In this document: positions 7,477 to 16,395 of the stretch, piece after piece
Position numbering within the stretch: position 1 is the stretch's first letter
Layout: the number at the start of each line of letters is the position of its first letter
Origin: a virus
Length of the DNA stretch: 24,763 nt
Virus record (IMG/VR): IMGVR_UViG_3300030107_006751
Location: 1 to 24,763 of that record
Strand: one strand, 5' to 3'
Notes under the pieces: generated by a model
What the model saw: the letters and a program-made list of their open reading frames with translations, nothing else
Told to the model about the DNA's origin: nothing
The model's database searches: none
Made by a program: the position numbers and the translations under genes

Positions 7477-8294
7477 TATAGACTTCCTACATAATTTAAA
7501 GTTAATCTTAATGAACCATCAGCAGTGGCATTAAGTTGTTCTGATACTAAAACGGGAGTAGGGATAATATAAAGAAGCTGTGTAGCTCCAGCTCTATTAG
7601 CTACAGTGAAAAACAAAGAAAAGGTTCCTTCTCCATCTTTTCCAGCGGTTAAAAAATTATAGCCACTTCTTGGCATAGTATCATCTACCTCAAGTTGAAC
7701 TTGGGCATTGAATTGAGTAGGGCCAACATATTTTACATCTGCTGGATGCTCTGACCCAATTGTATAGTAAGGCTTATAATTTACATCAGCACTATAATCA
7801 AAACCTATAACCCTATTAGTGGTGCTACCTTTGCAAGTCACTGAAATGTCTCCTTGAGTTGGTGTAAAAACAGCAGCCACAGTCTCTGTTCCTGATGCGC
7901 TAGCTCCTGATCTCAGTTCATCATAAACAGCAATATTATAATTTGCTTGTGGTATAGCGCCGATAGCACAATTAACTGAAACATTAGTAACATAACCACT
8001 TTGAAAACCATAAGCAGCCCCATCATAATTTAAACTACCAGAAAATGGACCTGTAAAACTACCTGTCGGTGCCTGACTAGCAGCATCTAAATACGCATTT
8101 CCTCCAACAAGATTTCTAGATATAGATAGTGTTTGGGATATAGGGCCACCAACCGTTGCGACACCGCGATGAAAACCTAAAGGTTTCGATATGTTTGCGG
8201 CATTATTATACCCTATATCTATGGAATTTATTCCAGATACCTCCGAACCATTTATAAAAAAATGTGAGTCGTAGTTTAATTTTGATCCAAACAT
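7476..8294 (-). CDS. Tail-tube-like minor tail protein (paralogue 3)
   Basis: This 272-residue protein is encoded directly after the tape measure gene. It has the tube-family signature in reduced form: YVTNVSVNCAIGAIPQANYN at 101-120 matches DYSVDLSVGSIPTVSV in the major tube. SISRNLVGG stands where the tube has TINRQDINQ. A second beta-rich half (about 185-272) has FNAQVQLEVDDTMPRSGYNF and ends LRLTLNYVGSL. It is likely a distal tail or tail-tip ring component built on the tube fold. The start ATG at 8294 follows an AAGAAGAG stretch that can serve as a weak ribosome binding site. It is coupled to the gpM-like gene by TAATG. Confidence 0.6.
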   Translation of the reverse strand: MFGSKLNYDSHFFINGSEVSGINSIDIGYNNAANISKPLGFHRGVATVGGPISQTLSISRNLVGGNAYLDAASQAPTGSFTGPFSGSLNYDGAAYGFQSGYVTNVSVNCAIGAIPQANYNIAVYDELRSGASASGTETVAAVFTPTQGDISVTCKGSTTNRVIGFDYSADVNYKPYYTIGSEHPADVKYVGPTQFNAQVQLEVDDTMPRSGYNFLTAGKDGEGTFSLFFTVANRAGATQLLYIIPTPVLVSEQLNATADGSLRLTLNYVGSL

Positions 8295-8295
8295 T

Positions 8296-11200
8296 TTATA
8301 CTCTTCTTAATGATCCACCTAATCTTTTCTCGTCATCAATAGTTTGTTTTACAACATCTTTGATCTTCTTAGCTAGTCCTTGTTGTTGTTCGTCACCACC
8401 ACCCTCTTGGTTTTCTGAGCCATCAGAATTTACAGTGATGTTTATCACCGTTTCTCCACTGTTTTGTGTTACAGCTATAAGCTCGTCCAGTCTTGCTACG
8501 ACAGCCTCTTTGCCTTCGCCGCCGCCTCCACCAGCGTTTGCAGCCGCTAAGTTACCAGCGCCTATTCTCTGCGTAGCAGCAGCGTTCATAACAAACTCAC
8601 CACCAGAGAGCATACTAGGAACATTATCAATGCCAGCTCTTGGAGAAACGTAACCACCAGTCGCTCTTTTCAATGGATCAGGCAGAGGCATTCCCTGAAG
8701 ATCAAGAGGTATAGTATCAGTGCCATCAGGATTAAGCATAGGTAACACTGGATAATCGAAATCAAAGCCACCTCTACTATCACCTAAGTCTATTATATTT
8801 TGTGGTGATATACCTGATCTAGCCCCGAGAGAACCTCCTCTACTCAACACACTTGAAGCGCCACCGACAGGCAGAGCGCTTAAAATTGATTTTTGATTTG
8901 GGTTAGGTTTCGGAATTTTATTGAAAATTTTGTTGGTGACACCTTTTAAAGCAGTTGCCGCTACCAATCCTATAACTGAAGCCAATAAACCTTTTCTTTG
9001 CTGTTTGGCTCTTTCTCTCTCTTGTTGTTCTAATTGCTCTTGTCTTACAAAGAGTCCAAATGCTGCGCGTTTAGATTCTTGTTCTCTTTGGAACATCGGG
9101 CTATTCGCACGACCAAAGGAGGTCAACCTGCCGCTTTGTGGTTCTAAGGATGCAAAGCCTAAGCCTCCACCACCACCTATGCGATCAAAGGCACCTCCAG
9201 TAAATGATTGTGTAGCAAAGCTGAGTAAATTAGATTTACCTGTTATAGCTCCTTGTCCGAAAGTTCCTGGGGTAAACATACCGCCAGTCTGCATACCACC
9301 AACACGACCAGCGTTAAGAGCTGCCATAAACTCAGGGCCGTATCTTTGCACAGCGCTTTTTCTCATCACAAACTCACCACCAGTTAAGAGAGTGGGAACA
9401 TCATCTCTTGTTCCAGATCCACCTCTAATCATACCGCCAGAGTTTTTTGTGTTGTTAAAGAAATCTGCAAAACCACCCATTATACCCCCGATACCTGTGC
9501 CTCCGACTATATCATTTACAGCACTTTGCATCAATGCTTGAGACATCATGCCAGCAAAGTTAGCTGCCGCACTCATAAGAGCGTCTCCTAAATCACCACC
9601 TCTAGCAATGGCATCAACCATAGCTGAACCTATGTTTTGAGCGAATGTTTCAGATGCAGTAATTAAGGAATCACTTAATTGGTTTGTTTCATTTAGTCTT
9701 CTAAGATCCGATAAAGCTTGACCTTTATCTGTGGTCATTGTAATTATACCTCTTTCATCTCTTGAAAAGTTTCTATTAAAGAATTCTCTTTGTCTTCTTG
9801 TATTCTGCAAGATTCTAGCATTACCAAAAGCACTAGCTCCTGTTTTTCCTCTAAACCTTTGTTCAGCTCTTCCTGTAAAAATAGAGTCTGCTTGATTAAT
9901 TAATAAGTCTGAGAGATTTTGAGTTTGTAAATTTTCCTTTAGTCTGAGCGCTGCCAGATTTAGTAGTTTAGACGAATCAGCTGCTCGATCTAGTTCGTCA
10001 CTACTAATTTTCAAACCACTTTCAACACCTAGTATATTTTCAATTAATGCGCTCAAACCAGCATTTAAAGCTTTGCTCAAAGCAGGATGAGTAACGATTT
10101 TATCTGTGACAATTAATGCTTTAGCCAAATCCTTTCTTGTTTTCTCTAACTGTTTAAGAGTTTGACTAGTTGTTAAACCGCTAAAGATTTCAGAAGCAGT
10201 CTGACCAAATAGATTATCCATCATAGTATTCATTGCATCCGAGCCTCCTAAAACTCCTATAGCTTGACTCGCAGCGCTTCTATCTAGGTCTCTTCGACCT
10301 AATTGTGTTTCTAGATCGCCTTGCCTGATTCTAGATCGCAATATCTCTAATTCAGCAGCTCTTTGAGCGGAAACATTAGGTCTAGCATTCGCAAGCGCAC
10401 TTTGTTGGAAAAGAAGTTCTTTATCTATAGCTCCTCTATCTTTTAAATCTGCGGTTGCTCTGTTAGCATTAGCCACTCTCTCTGCTTGTTTAGCTGAAAT
10501 CTGTAACAATAAATTTTCTACTCTGATCTGTTCGTTAAGATCTTTTTTCGCTTTTAATCTGTCATTATCAGTTACTAAATTAGCTTTTGATACTGCCAAA
10601 GCATCAAACAAGCCATCTATCTGTCCTCTTAATTCTCTACCTTGCTTGTCTACTATTCCCTCTGCTTTTGTTAGTAAATCTAAACGAGCAGATTCAAGAT
10701 TTGCCTGATCCCCAGTAAGTCCATTTATTAATTTTAATAAATCTGCTTCATCTTTCTTTGTTACATCTAAAGCTTTGCCTAAATTAACGATTTTGCCAAC
10801 TGTATCTAGCACTGCGTTGTTTATGGACACACTAGTTTTCTCATCCATAACTTTTTTCTCAGCATCATGTATTAGACGTTTTCTAATTGGCTCTTCAGAC
10901 TGGAGGAGCGTTAGTGAATCTTCGGCATCTTCTAAAGAAGCCTTATTAAGTTTTGCCATCTCTTTAGCAAACTCAACTCTTCGTTTAAACTCTTGGTTAG
11001 CGAGTCTTAATTCTTCCGCAGCCATATCTTCAAGATTTAAGCTTTCACCTAAATTTGCGGCCAACTCTTTAGCCGCGACACCTCGGAACTGTGTGCCGAA
11101 TCTATCTTCTATGTCTTGTCTAGCAGACCGAACTCCTCCATCTATACCTCCTTCTCTAAACGCTGAAGGGAAAAATATTTGTGCAGCATTATCTGGAACA

Positions 11201-14200
11201 AGATCTGGTCTTGATTTTCTAACTTTTGCGATTTGAACTTCTTTCTTTTCTTGCGAAACTTTTAATTTGGCGACTTCTGCCTCAAAAGCTAATTGTTTAC
11301 CAAACGCTTCTAATTCTTTTTGAGGAATAGATCTGGCAATCTCATCAGCTACTTTTTTGAAATTTTCTGCTCCTATATTGTCTAACTGTTTTAAAGCTCC
11401 TTCAAAAGTCTCTTCACTCATCGGTCCAATCTTTCTAACAGCCAAAGGACCGATGCCTTTCCTAGTTTGTCCAGCTTCAAACAGAGTATCTATTATTGCA
11501 TTAACTTGAGCAGTTCTCCCTCCACCTTCAGGACCAAGTAATGGATTAGCTAAAGCTCGGGCTATTGATTCATTTAAAGTTTGCCTAGCCTTTTCATCGT
11601 CCCCTGGAAATACATTTGTTCCTATTGGACCAGTGCTCCTATCTCCTATAAATGGAGTTTGTCTAGCAATTCCTTCTGCTATATTAAGCAGTCCCCCACC
11701 AAGTCCCTTCAAAAGTCCTTCGCCACCTACAAGACCAAGCTCCTCTGCAAGAGTAGCATCTTGAATTTTACCTAAAGTTGTCGCAGAGGTTCCTACAAGC
11801 CTTTGACTTAATTTGTTCGCTTTTATTAATGACTCTTTTTGTAATCTACCTTCCAATTCTTCAGATAAATTAAGTTTACCTAATTGTTTCTCGAAACGAA
11901 CTTGCGATTCTTTAGATGCTAGATCTCTTCTTTCAGATTCTGCTGCTCGGCCACTTAAAACTTCAAATGCTTTTGATAAACCAACAGCCGCTGCTGCTAA
12001 CAAACCTAAAGGACCAAGCACTCTTGTAACTGCGCCACCCAATCCTTTTAGTAAGTTAAGACTCTGCGCTCCAGCTCCTTTGCCGATAAGTCCTCTAGCT
12101 CCTCCTCCTGCTGCGAAAGAAGCACTAGCACTACTCAGAATGTCTGCTCCCATTCGACCTGTTGCAAACCTGCCAACATTTTTAATTCCAAAACTTGAGG
12201 TAACAAAAGCAGCTGACATTGCTACGTTTAAAGCTGTCATAGCAGCAGACATAGCCTTGCTTTGATTTGTCATTTCACCCATAACAGGTGTCAACATCAT
12301 AAATGCTGCTTGAACAGCGAAGATTTTCGTTAATAAATCTCCAGCCCCCCTACCGCCACCAGCACTAGCGGCGACTCTTGCAGTGTTTTGAGCCATTCTT
12401 TGATTCGCTCCTGTGTCTAAAGGCATTATACCACCCTGCATCCCTGCTCCAAAATAATTTGGTATAAAACCTTTGGCAGCATTTGGAATAGCACCAGTAG
12501 GCTCATCTCGCATATTCGTCACAGCAAGACCCATTGGGTTTCCAGCGTTTCTTAGTGAGGAATCTTGATTAATTCTGATCTGATTTATTGGTAACCCAGC
12601 CGCAGATTCTCTTGCGATAGCTTGGTCTAAAGCTCCCATCGCAAAGTTAGGTATGTATCCACCAGCAGCTCTTCCACGTTTTTTCTGAGCGCGAGTGGCT
12701 CTGGCAAGAATAAATTTACGCTCACTAGGATCATTTAAAGCTTTAAATATTAATGACTGAACAGCAGAATTAGAAGCCGTTCTTTTTCCATCTGCTCTAA
12801 ACAAAGAATCAGTGAAACCAAAACTTCTTCTAAAAGCTTGATCTGCTCTTCCTCCTTCTTCAAAGTCAAAAGGCTCTCTTTCTGCTTCATGGCTTTTAAA
12901 CTCTTTTATGCTTTTCGCACCTTGAGTAACCATTCTTATTGCTGACTCAAAAATACCACCCTCTACAGAGGTGCTAAATAAACCTGCGCTTTTATTCTTT
13001 TTTATTAAGTTATTTAACTGTTTATCTATTGCTAAAGCCTCATCATTATTAAACGGAATATCTACAAGCTCACTGCCATATTGAAGTAAAGGTGCGGCGA
13101 ATAACCTGCCAATTTTTCTACGGTTTTCTGTTTCAGACATACCCCGCTTCATATTCCTCTGCATAGTTTGCAGATCAGAAACTTGCACACCACTAAATCT
13201 TATACCTGTAAATCCTCTTTTTAATAATTCTTGCGCTCCTACTGATTCACTGCCAGCAAGATTTGCAGATGTAATATCAGTTTTCTTACTGGGGAACATC
13301 GCTGCGACACCATATCTTGCTCCAGGAATCTCTAAAATACTTTGACCGCCCCCTCTTCCGAAAACATTTTTAGCTTGCGCTTCAGTAACTTTTACCCCAC
13401 CTATGACCCTAGTTGCCCCTGTCCCAGATAGCGCTCTAAATTGTTCCATATTGGTTATACCCGCTCCTCTTAAAGCGCCAGCAGGACCAACTGCAAAGTT
13501 AGGTATAAACCCTCCAGCCGCACCAATACTCTTAGCTCCAGCTGGCATCCCCATAGAAGATACCATGTTCTGATTAAATATCGCAGTGCCTCCTGTGCCA
13601 GCAAAGTTAGGCACCATAAACTCACTAGTATTAGCGACCATTGTGCCTCGCTGTCCTCCACCAAAATTAAAGTTCGGTATAGCAACAGCTCTAGCAGATC
13701 TTGGAGCACCGCCAACACCTCTAGCTATGTCAGAACTTTCAGCAGCGAAGTTAGGAGCGTAACCCATAACTGCATTATAGCTTGGAATAAATCCACCAGC
13801 TCCTCTACCAAAAGCACCCCTACCTCTTGTTGAGGCCATAACTCCAGGTGCTACTTTAGCTGCTATGCCTTGCATTGTTTGCATTACAGAGAGCTGTTCC
13901 CTAAGCGCCGTGGTGAAAAATTTTGTTTGTTGTGCTTTCTTCTCTTCAGCACTTATTTGCTTTCTTTCTATCGCTAGAATAGCATCTTGAACTCCTTTAT
14001 TATTTAAAAGAGTAGATGCTATTTGTCCTTGAAGAGTAGCTTGTTCCTTAGCTGCTTTGTTTATACCAAAGAAAGTTTGTAAGGAGCCAACTCCAAACTT
14101 TGCTAAGTCAGCAGTCAACTTTAAAATTATAGCTCCAAATATAGCTAACCCAGGTCCAGAGAGAACATTTCCTATTCCTTTAACTATACCCTTTGCAAAC

Positions 14201-15315
14201 TTACTGCCTATACTATCACCTTCTAAAACTTTGTTTATGTTTTCTGCTAATCCACTAAAGAAACCAACAATAGTTTTTAATTGATCAGTTACTCCAATCT
14301 TACCTAGAGTATCAAATAACTCTTTTAAATTAACTGTCGCTGAATTAATAGCTGCTGCTAATGTCTTGTTTAAGGCTTCATTACGTTCATAAGCTGCTGT
14401 AGAAGCGTTTTGTGAAATTTGTGTTAACTTAATAGCAATTGATTGCTGATCGTTAAAGTCTTCCAAAATAGAAACAAAAGGTGCCACTTGGAATTTACCG
14501 ACTAAATCCTCTGCTATTTGAAGTTGTTTTGCTTCAGGTAAATCTTGAATTGAAGCAGCTAAGTTTTTTATCAACTGTGTTGCGTTTAATATTTCACCAG
14601 AAGCATCAGTTACCTGCACTCCTAAATTCTGCATTGTTTCCAACTTATCCAGACTTTGTAGTCTAGTAAAAATTGTTTTAAATGAGTTACCAATAACAGC
14701 TCCTCCCCTTGAGGTCTTTTGCTGCACAGCACTGACAATACCCGCCAACTCATCAAAGCTGACACCAGCTTGTCCTGCCACAGCACCAGCTCGCTTAAAA
14801 GCTTCTGCCAAATCCCTCTCAGATACCGCAGCGTTCTTTGCAGCCTCTGAAAACTTGTTAACTACTTGTGTGCTTGTTATTCCTGATTTTTTAAATCCGT
14901 TGATAGCTGAAGTTAAACCTGCAACGGCTTCAGCGGCTCCTTGACCAGAGAGTCGGGCTAATATTAAAGCATCATTTAATCTTCCTGTTACTTCTTCAGC
15001 TGATAAACCTTGCCTACTTAACTCTAATGCTGCTTCAGCTACAGTGGAAAAAGATTGCTCTGTATTTCTAGCAACATCAAATATGGCCCCTTTGAATCTA
15101 TTTAGTTCCCCAGTTGTCTTACCTAAGATGGCATTGATAGCTGCCATTGATTTTTCGACCTCAATTGTCGTTGTGACAAGATCTTTAAAACCTTGAGTTA
15201 CAGCATTTAAAACTCCAACAGACGCACCGAAAGCTAACACCCTTGCGTTAGCGGCTTCCATTGATTTAGTGAACTGATCAGCTTTACCAGTTATTCTACC
15301 GAGAGGTTGGGACAA
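8296..15315 (-). CDS. Tail tape measure protein (TP901 family), very long, with embedded domains
   Basis: The 2,339-residue protein sets tail length, plugs the tube and helps DNA entry. The TP901-type core (about 45-240) includes EVEKSMAAINAILGKTTGEL, FDVARNTEQSFSTVAEAALE and SRGGAVIGNSFKTIFTRLQS. Hydrophobic helices lie near 385-408, 992-1015, 1095-1120 and 2108-2130. Residues 500-960 hold repeated GG[FY]IPNFA-type motifs around a possible PD-(D/E)xK region (623-880). Residues 1150-1750 are charged and helical. Two GGEFVM repeats occur near 1979 and 2238. The first standard start codon is the TTG at 15315, but the frame is open to a TAA at 15396-15394 and the extra 26 codons read like tape measure (NLKLNLGTNAKSIEG). 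The true N-terminus probably lies upstream at a non-standard codon such as ATA 15393 or 15390. Confidence 0.93.
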   Translation of the reverse strand: MSQPLGRITGKADQFTKSMEAANARVLAFGASVGVLNAVTQGFKDLVTTTIEVEKSMAAINAILGKTTGELNRFKGAIFDVARNTEQSFSTVAEAALELSRQGLSAEEVTGRLNDALILARLSGQGAAEAVAGLTSAINGFKKSGITSTQVVNKFSEAAKNAAVSERDLAEAFKRAGAVAGQAGVSFDELAGIVSAVQQKTSRGGAVIGNSFKTIFTRLQSLDKLETMQNLGVQVTDASGEILNATQLIKNLAASIQDLPEAKQLQIAEDLVGKFQVAPFVSILEDFNDQQSIAIKLTQISQNASTAAYERNEALNKTLAAAINSATVNLKELFDTLGKIGVTDQLKTIVGFFSGLAENINKVLEGDSIGSKFAKGIVKGIGNVLSGPGLAIFGAIILKLTADLAKFGVGSLQTFFGINKAAKEQATLQGQIASTLLNNKGVQDAILAIERKQISAEEKKAQQTKFFTTALREQLSVMQTMQGIAAKVAPGVMASTRGRGAFGRGAGGFIPSYNAVMGYAPNFAAESSDIARGVGGAPRSARAVAIPNFNFGGGQRGTMVANTSEFMVPNFAGTGGTAIFNQNMVSSMGMPAGAKSIGAAGGFIPNFAVGPAGALRGAGITNMEQFRALSGTGATRVIGGVKVTEAQAKNVFGRGGGQSILEIPGARYGVAAMFPSKKTDITSANLAGSESVGAQELLKRGFTGIRFSGVQVSDLQTMQRNMKRGMSETENRRKIGRLFAAPLLQYGSELVDIPFNNDEALAIDKQLNNLIKKNKSAGLFSTSVEGGIFESAIRMVTQGAKSIKEFKSHEAEREPFDFEEGGRADQAFRRSFGFTDSLFRADGKRTASNSAVQSLIFKALNDPSERKFILARATRAQKKRGRAAGGYIPNFAMGALDQAIARESAAGLPINQIRINQDSSLRNAGNPMGLAVTNMRDEPTGAIPNAAKGFIPNYFGAGMQGGIMPLDTGANQRMAQNTARVAASAGGGRGAGDLLTKIFAVQAAFMMLTPVMGEMTNQSKAMSAAMTALNVAMSAAFVTSSFGIKNVGRFATGRMGADILSSASASFAAGGGARGLIGKGAGAQSLNLLKGLGGAVTRVLGPLGLLAAAAVGLSKAFEVLSGRAAESERRDLASKESQVRFEKQLGKLNLSEELEGRLQKESLIKANKLSQRLVGTSATTLGKIQDATLAEELGLVGGEGLLKGLGGGLLNIAEGIARQTPFIGDRSTGPIGTNVFPGDDEKARQTLNESIARALANPLLGPEGGGRTAQVNAIIDTLFEAGQTRKGIGPLAVRKIGPMSEETFEGALKQLDNIGAENFKKVADEIARSIPQKELEAFGKQLAFEAEVAKLKVSQEKKEVQIAKVRKSRPDLVPDNAAQIFFPSAFREGGIDGGVRSARQDIEDRFGTQFRGVAAKELAANLGESLNLEDMAAEELRLANQEFKRRVEFAKEMAKLNKASLEDAEDSLTLLQSEEPIRKRLIHDAEKKVMDEKTSVSINNAVLDTVGKIVNLGKALDVTKKDEADLLKLINGLTGDQANLESARLDLLTKAEGIVDKQGRELRGQIDGLFDALAVSKANLVTDNDRLKAKKDLNEQIRVENLLLQISAKQAERVANANRATADLKDRGAIDKELLFQQSALANARPNVSAQRAAELEILRSRIRQGDLETQLGRRDLDRSAASQAIGVLGGSDAMNTMMDNLFGQTASEIFSGLTTSQTLKQLEKTRKDLAKALIVTDKIVTHPALSKALNAGLSALIENILGVESGLKISSDELDRAADSSKLLNLAALRLKENLQTQNLSDLLINQADSIFTGRAEQRFRGKTGASAFGNARILQNTRRQREFFNRNFSRDERGIITMTTDKGQALSDLRRLNETNQLSDSLITASETFAQNIGSAMVDAIARGGDLGDALMSAAANFAGMMSQALMQSAVNDIVGGTGIGGIMGGFADFFNNTKNSGGMIRGGSGTRDDVPTLLTGGEFVMRKSAVQRYGPEFMAALNAGRVGGMQTGGMFTPGTFGQGAITGKSNLLSFATQSFTGGAFDRIGGGGGLGFASLEPQSGRLTSFGRANSPMFQREQESKRAAFGLFVRQEQLEQQERERAKQQRKGLLASVIGLVAATALKGVTNKIFNKIPKPNPNQKSILSALPVGGASSVLSRGGSLGARSGISPQNIIDLGDSRGGFDFDYPVLPMLNPDGTDTIPLDLQGMPLPDPLKRATGGYVSPRAGIDNVPSMLSGGEFVMNAAATQRIGAGNLAAANAGGGGGEGKEAVVARLDELIAVTQNSGETVINITVNSDGSENQEGGGDEQQQGLAKKIKDVVKQTIDDEKRLGGSLRRV
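12450..13800 (-). repeat. Degenerate IPNFA-type peptide repeats within the tape measure gene
   Basis: Copies, by approximate tape measure residue: GGFIPSYN (506), GYAPNFA (520), FMVPNFAGTGG (567), GGFIPNFAVG (601), GGYIPNFAMG (884) and KGFIPNYFG (946). The core is G-G-aromatic-I/V-P-N-F-A with variable spacing, in Gly/Ala-rich linkers. They are too diverged at DNA level to be recent tandem duplications. The two widest-spaced copies flank the possible nuclease-like region. They may be interdomain linkers, processing sites or tube contacts. Confidence 0.7.
12678..13449 (-). other. Candidate PD-(D/E)xK-like domain inside the tape measure protein
   Basis: Between the IPNFA motifs at about 601 and 884 is a region that does not look like tape measure coiled coil. 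It begins MEQFRALSGTGATRVIGG (623) and includes a mixed alpha/beta stretch (RLFAAPLLQYGSELVDIP). It then shows Glu790 in a helix (GGIFESAIRMV), Asp817 in PFDFEE, and Asp842-Gly-Lys844 in LFRADGKRT. A helix SNSAVQSLIFKAL follows. The spacing E-27-D-25-DxK and the element order fit the PD-(D/E)xK nuclease superfamily. This is a pattern judgement without a profile search; a degenerate or unrelated fold is possible. Confidence 0.42.
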
Positions 15316-15405
15316 ACCTTCGATACTTTTTGCGTTGGTGCCTAAATTTAATTTTAAATTACGCCCTGCTCTCTTTGCTGCGGCTTGTATTATTTACACA
15401 AAGAT

Positions 15406-16395
15406 TTACACATCATGCCCAGCTAATCGCATCATTTGTTTCATATCTAATTTACCACCATGTTTTTCTAACTCTGAACTAAGAGTGACACCTCCTTTGG
15501 AACCACCAAGATCTGCCACATCTTCGTCTGTAGCTCCGAAAACAGCAGATGCATCAGCATCATCCTTAATCATTGGCTTATTAGAGTCTTTGTTTCTCTG
15601 GCTCTCTGAGAAGGCTAATAATTTCTTGGGATCTTCTCTTATATGATCAGGTATATCCTCAGTGTATTGAAAAATATTATGAAACATTCTACCAAATAAT
15701 ATAACTCTAAGTTGATAAACACTTAATTTAGTTATTGGCTTTTCATAAAAAGCGTAAGGATCTTCACAAAGCGAAAGATACATTGTAAAAAAAGGTCTTA
15801 ATACAGCTTCTTGTAATCTATCGTCAGAAAGCTTCGCTTGAATGTTAGTTTGAAGACTTGTTAACTTATTAACTTCCCAGACTTCTAACTCCCCGAACTC
15901 TTCTTCTGTATATAAATGATTTTGTAATGACTTATCCTTAAACAACAAGAACCTTAGAATTTCATCATTACTTCTTCGATTAGCATAGTCTTCTGCTGTC
16001 TTGCCTACAACCTCTAGTTTTCTGCTCTCTAAATCAGCTAACTTTAATAATTTAGCATTTATGTCCTCTTGTAACTTTTCTCGCTGAGAACGAAGAGGTA
16101 AAACTTTTTGTGTTTTTTTCAGATTATCTGTTTCAAATCTTAAAGTGGATATTTCTGTGTCTTCTTCAGAGGACCACATACCATCTTCCATGATAGCTTT
16201 AATTCGATCATCTTTTGACTCTAAACCTTTTTTCAAGGCTATGTTCACATACTTGTCGTAATACTTGTGGAGATACCTTTGATCTTTTATACTAAGATGT
16301 TTTATATAAATATCTTTCTCTTGAAATGAAACTTCTGTATACCCGTCAAAAGCTTCACCAACTAAAGATATATAATATTCCTCTTTATATTTCAC
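15406..16395 (-). CDS. Probable tail assembly chaperone, second of a pair
   Basis: The 329-residue charged protein is encoded immediately before the tape measure, where tail assembly chaperones (lambda gpG/gpGT type) normally lie. The N-terminus (YYISLVGEAFDGYTEVSFQE, then IYIKHLSIKDQRYLHKYY) looks globular. Residues 75-140 are a probable coiled coil. A helical aromatic segment follows (FFTMYLSLCEDPYAFYEK and LRVILFGRMFHNIFQYTEDI), and the tail is low-complexity and acidic. GTG at 16395 is preceded by GGAG four bases upstream, a good ribosome binding site. It overlaps the preceding gene by 11 bases in the +1 frame. Its TAA (15408-15406) is in the same frame as the tape measure. The assignment rests on position and charge, not on a clear family match. 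Confidence 0.5.
   Translation of the reverse strand: MKYKEEYYISLVGEAFDGYTEVSFQEKDIYIKHLSIKDQRYLHKYYDKYVNIALKKGLESKDDRIKAIMEDGMWSSEEDTEISTLRFETDNLKKTQKVLPLRSQREKLQEDINAKLLKLADLESRKLEVVGKTAEDYANRRSNDEILRFLLFKDKSLQNHLYTEEEFGELEVWEVNKLTSLQTNIQAKLSDDRLQEAVLRPFFTMYLSLCEDPYAFYEKPITKLSVYQLRVILFGRMFHNIFQYTEDIPDHIREDPKKLLAFSESQRNKDSNKPMIKDDADASAVFGATDEDVADLGGSKGGVTLSSELEKHGGKLDMKQMMRLAGHDV

Noticed and set aside
8921-9541. 206-codon open frame on the plus strand opposite the tape measure gene
   Set aside because: It is an antisense shadow of the tape measure, rich in Pro, Ser and Cys, with no recognisable domain; the same holds for plus-strand frames at 10775-11236, 11813-12265 and 8264-8653.
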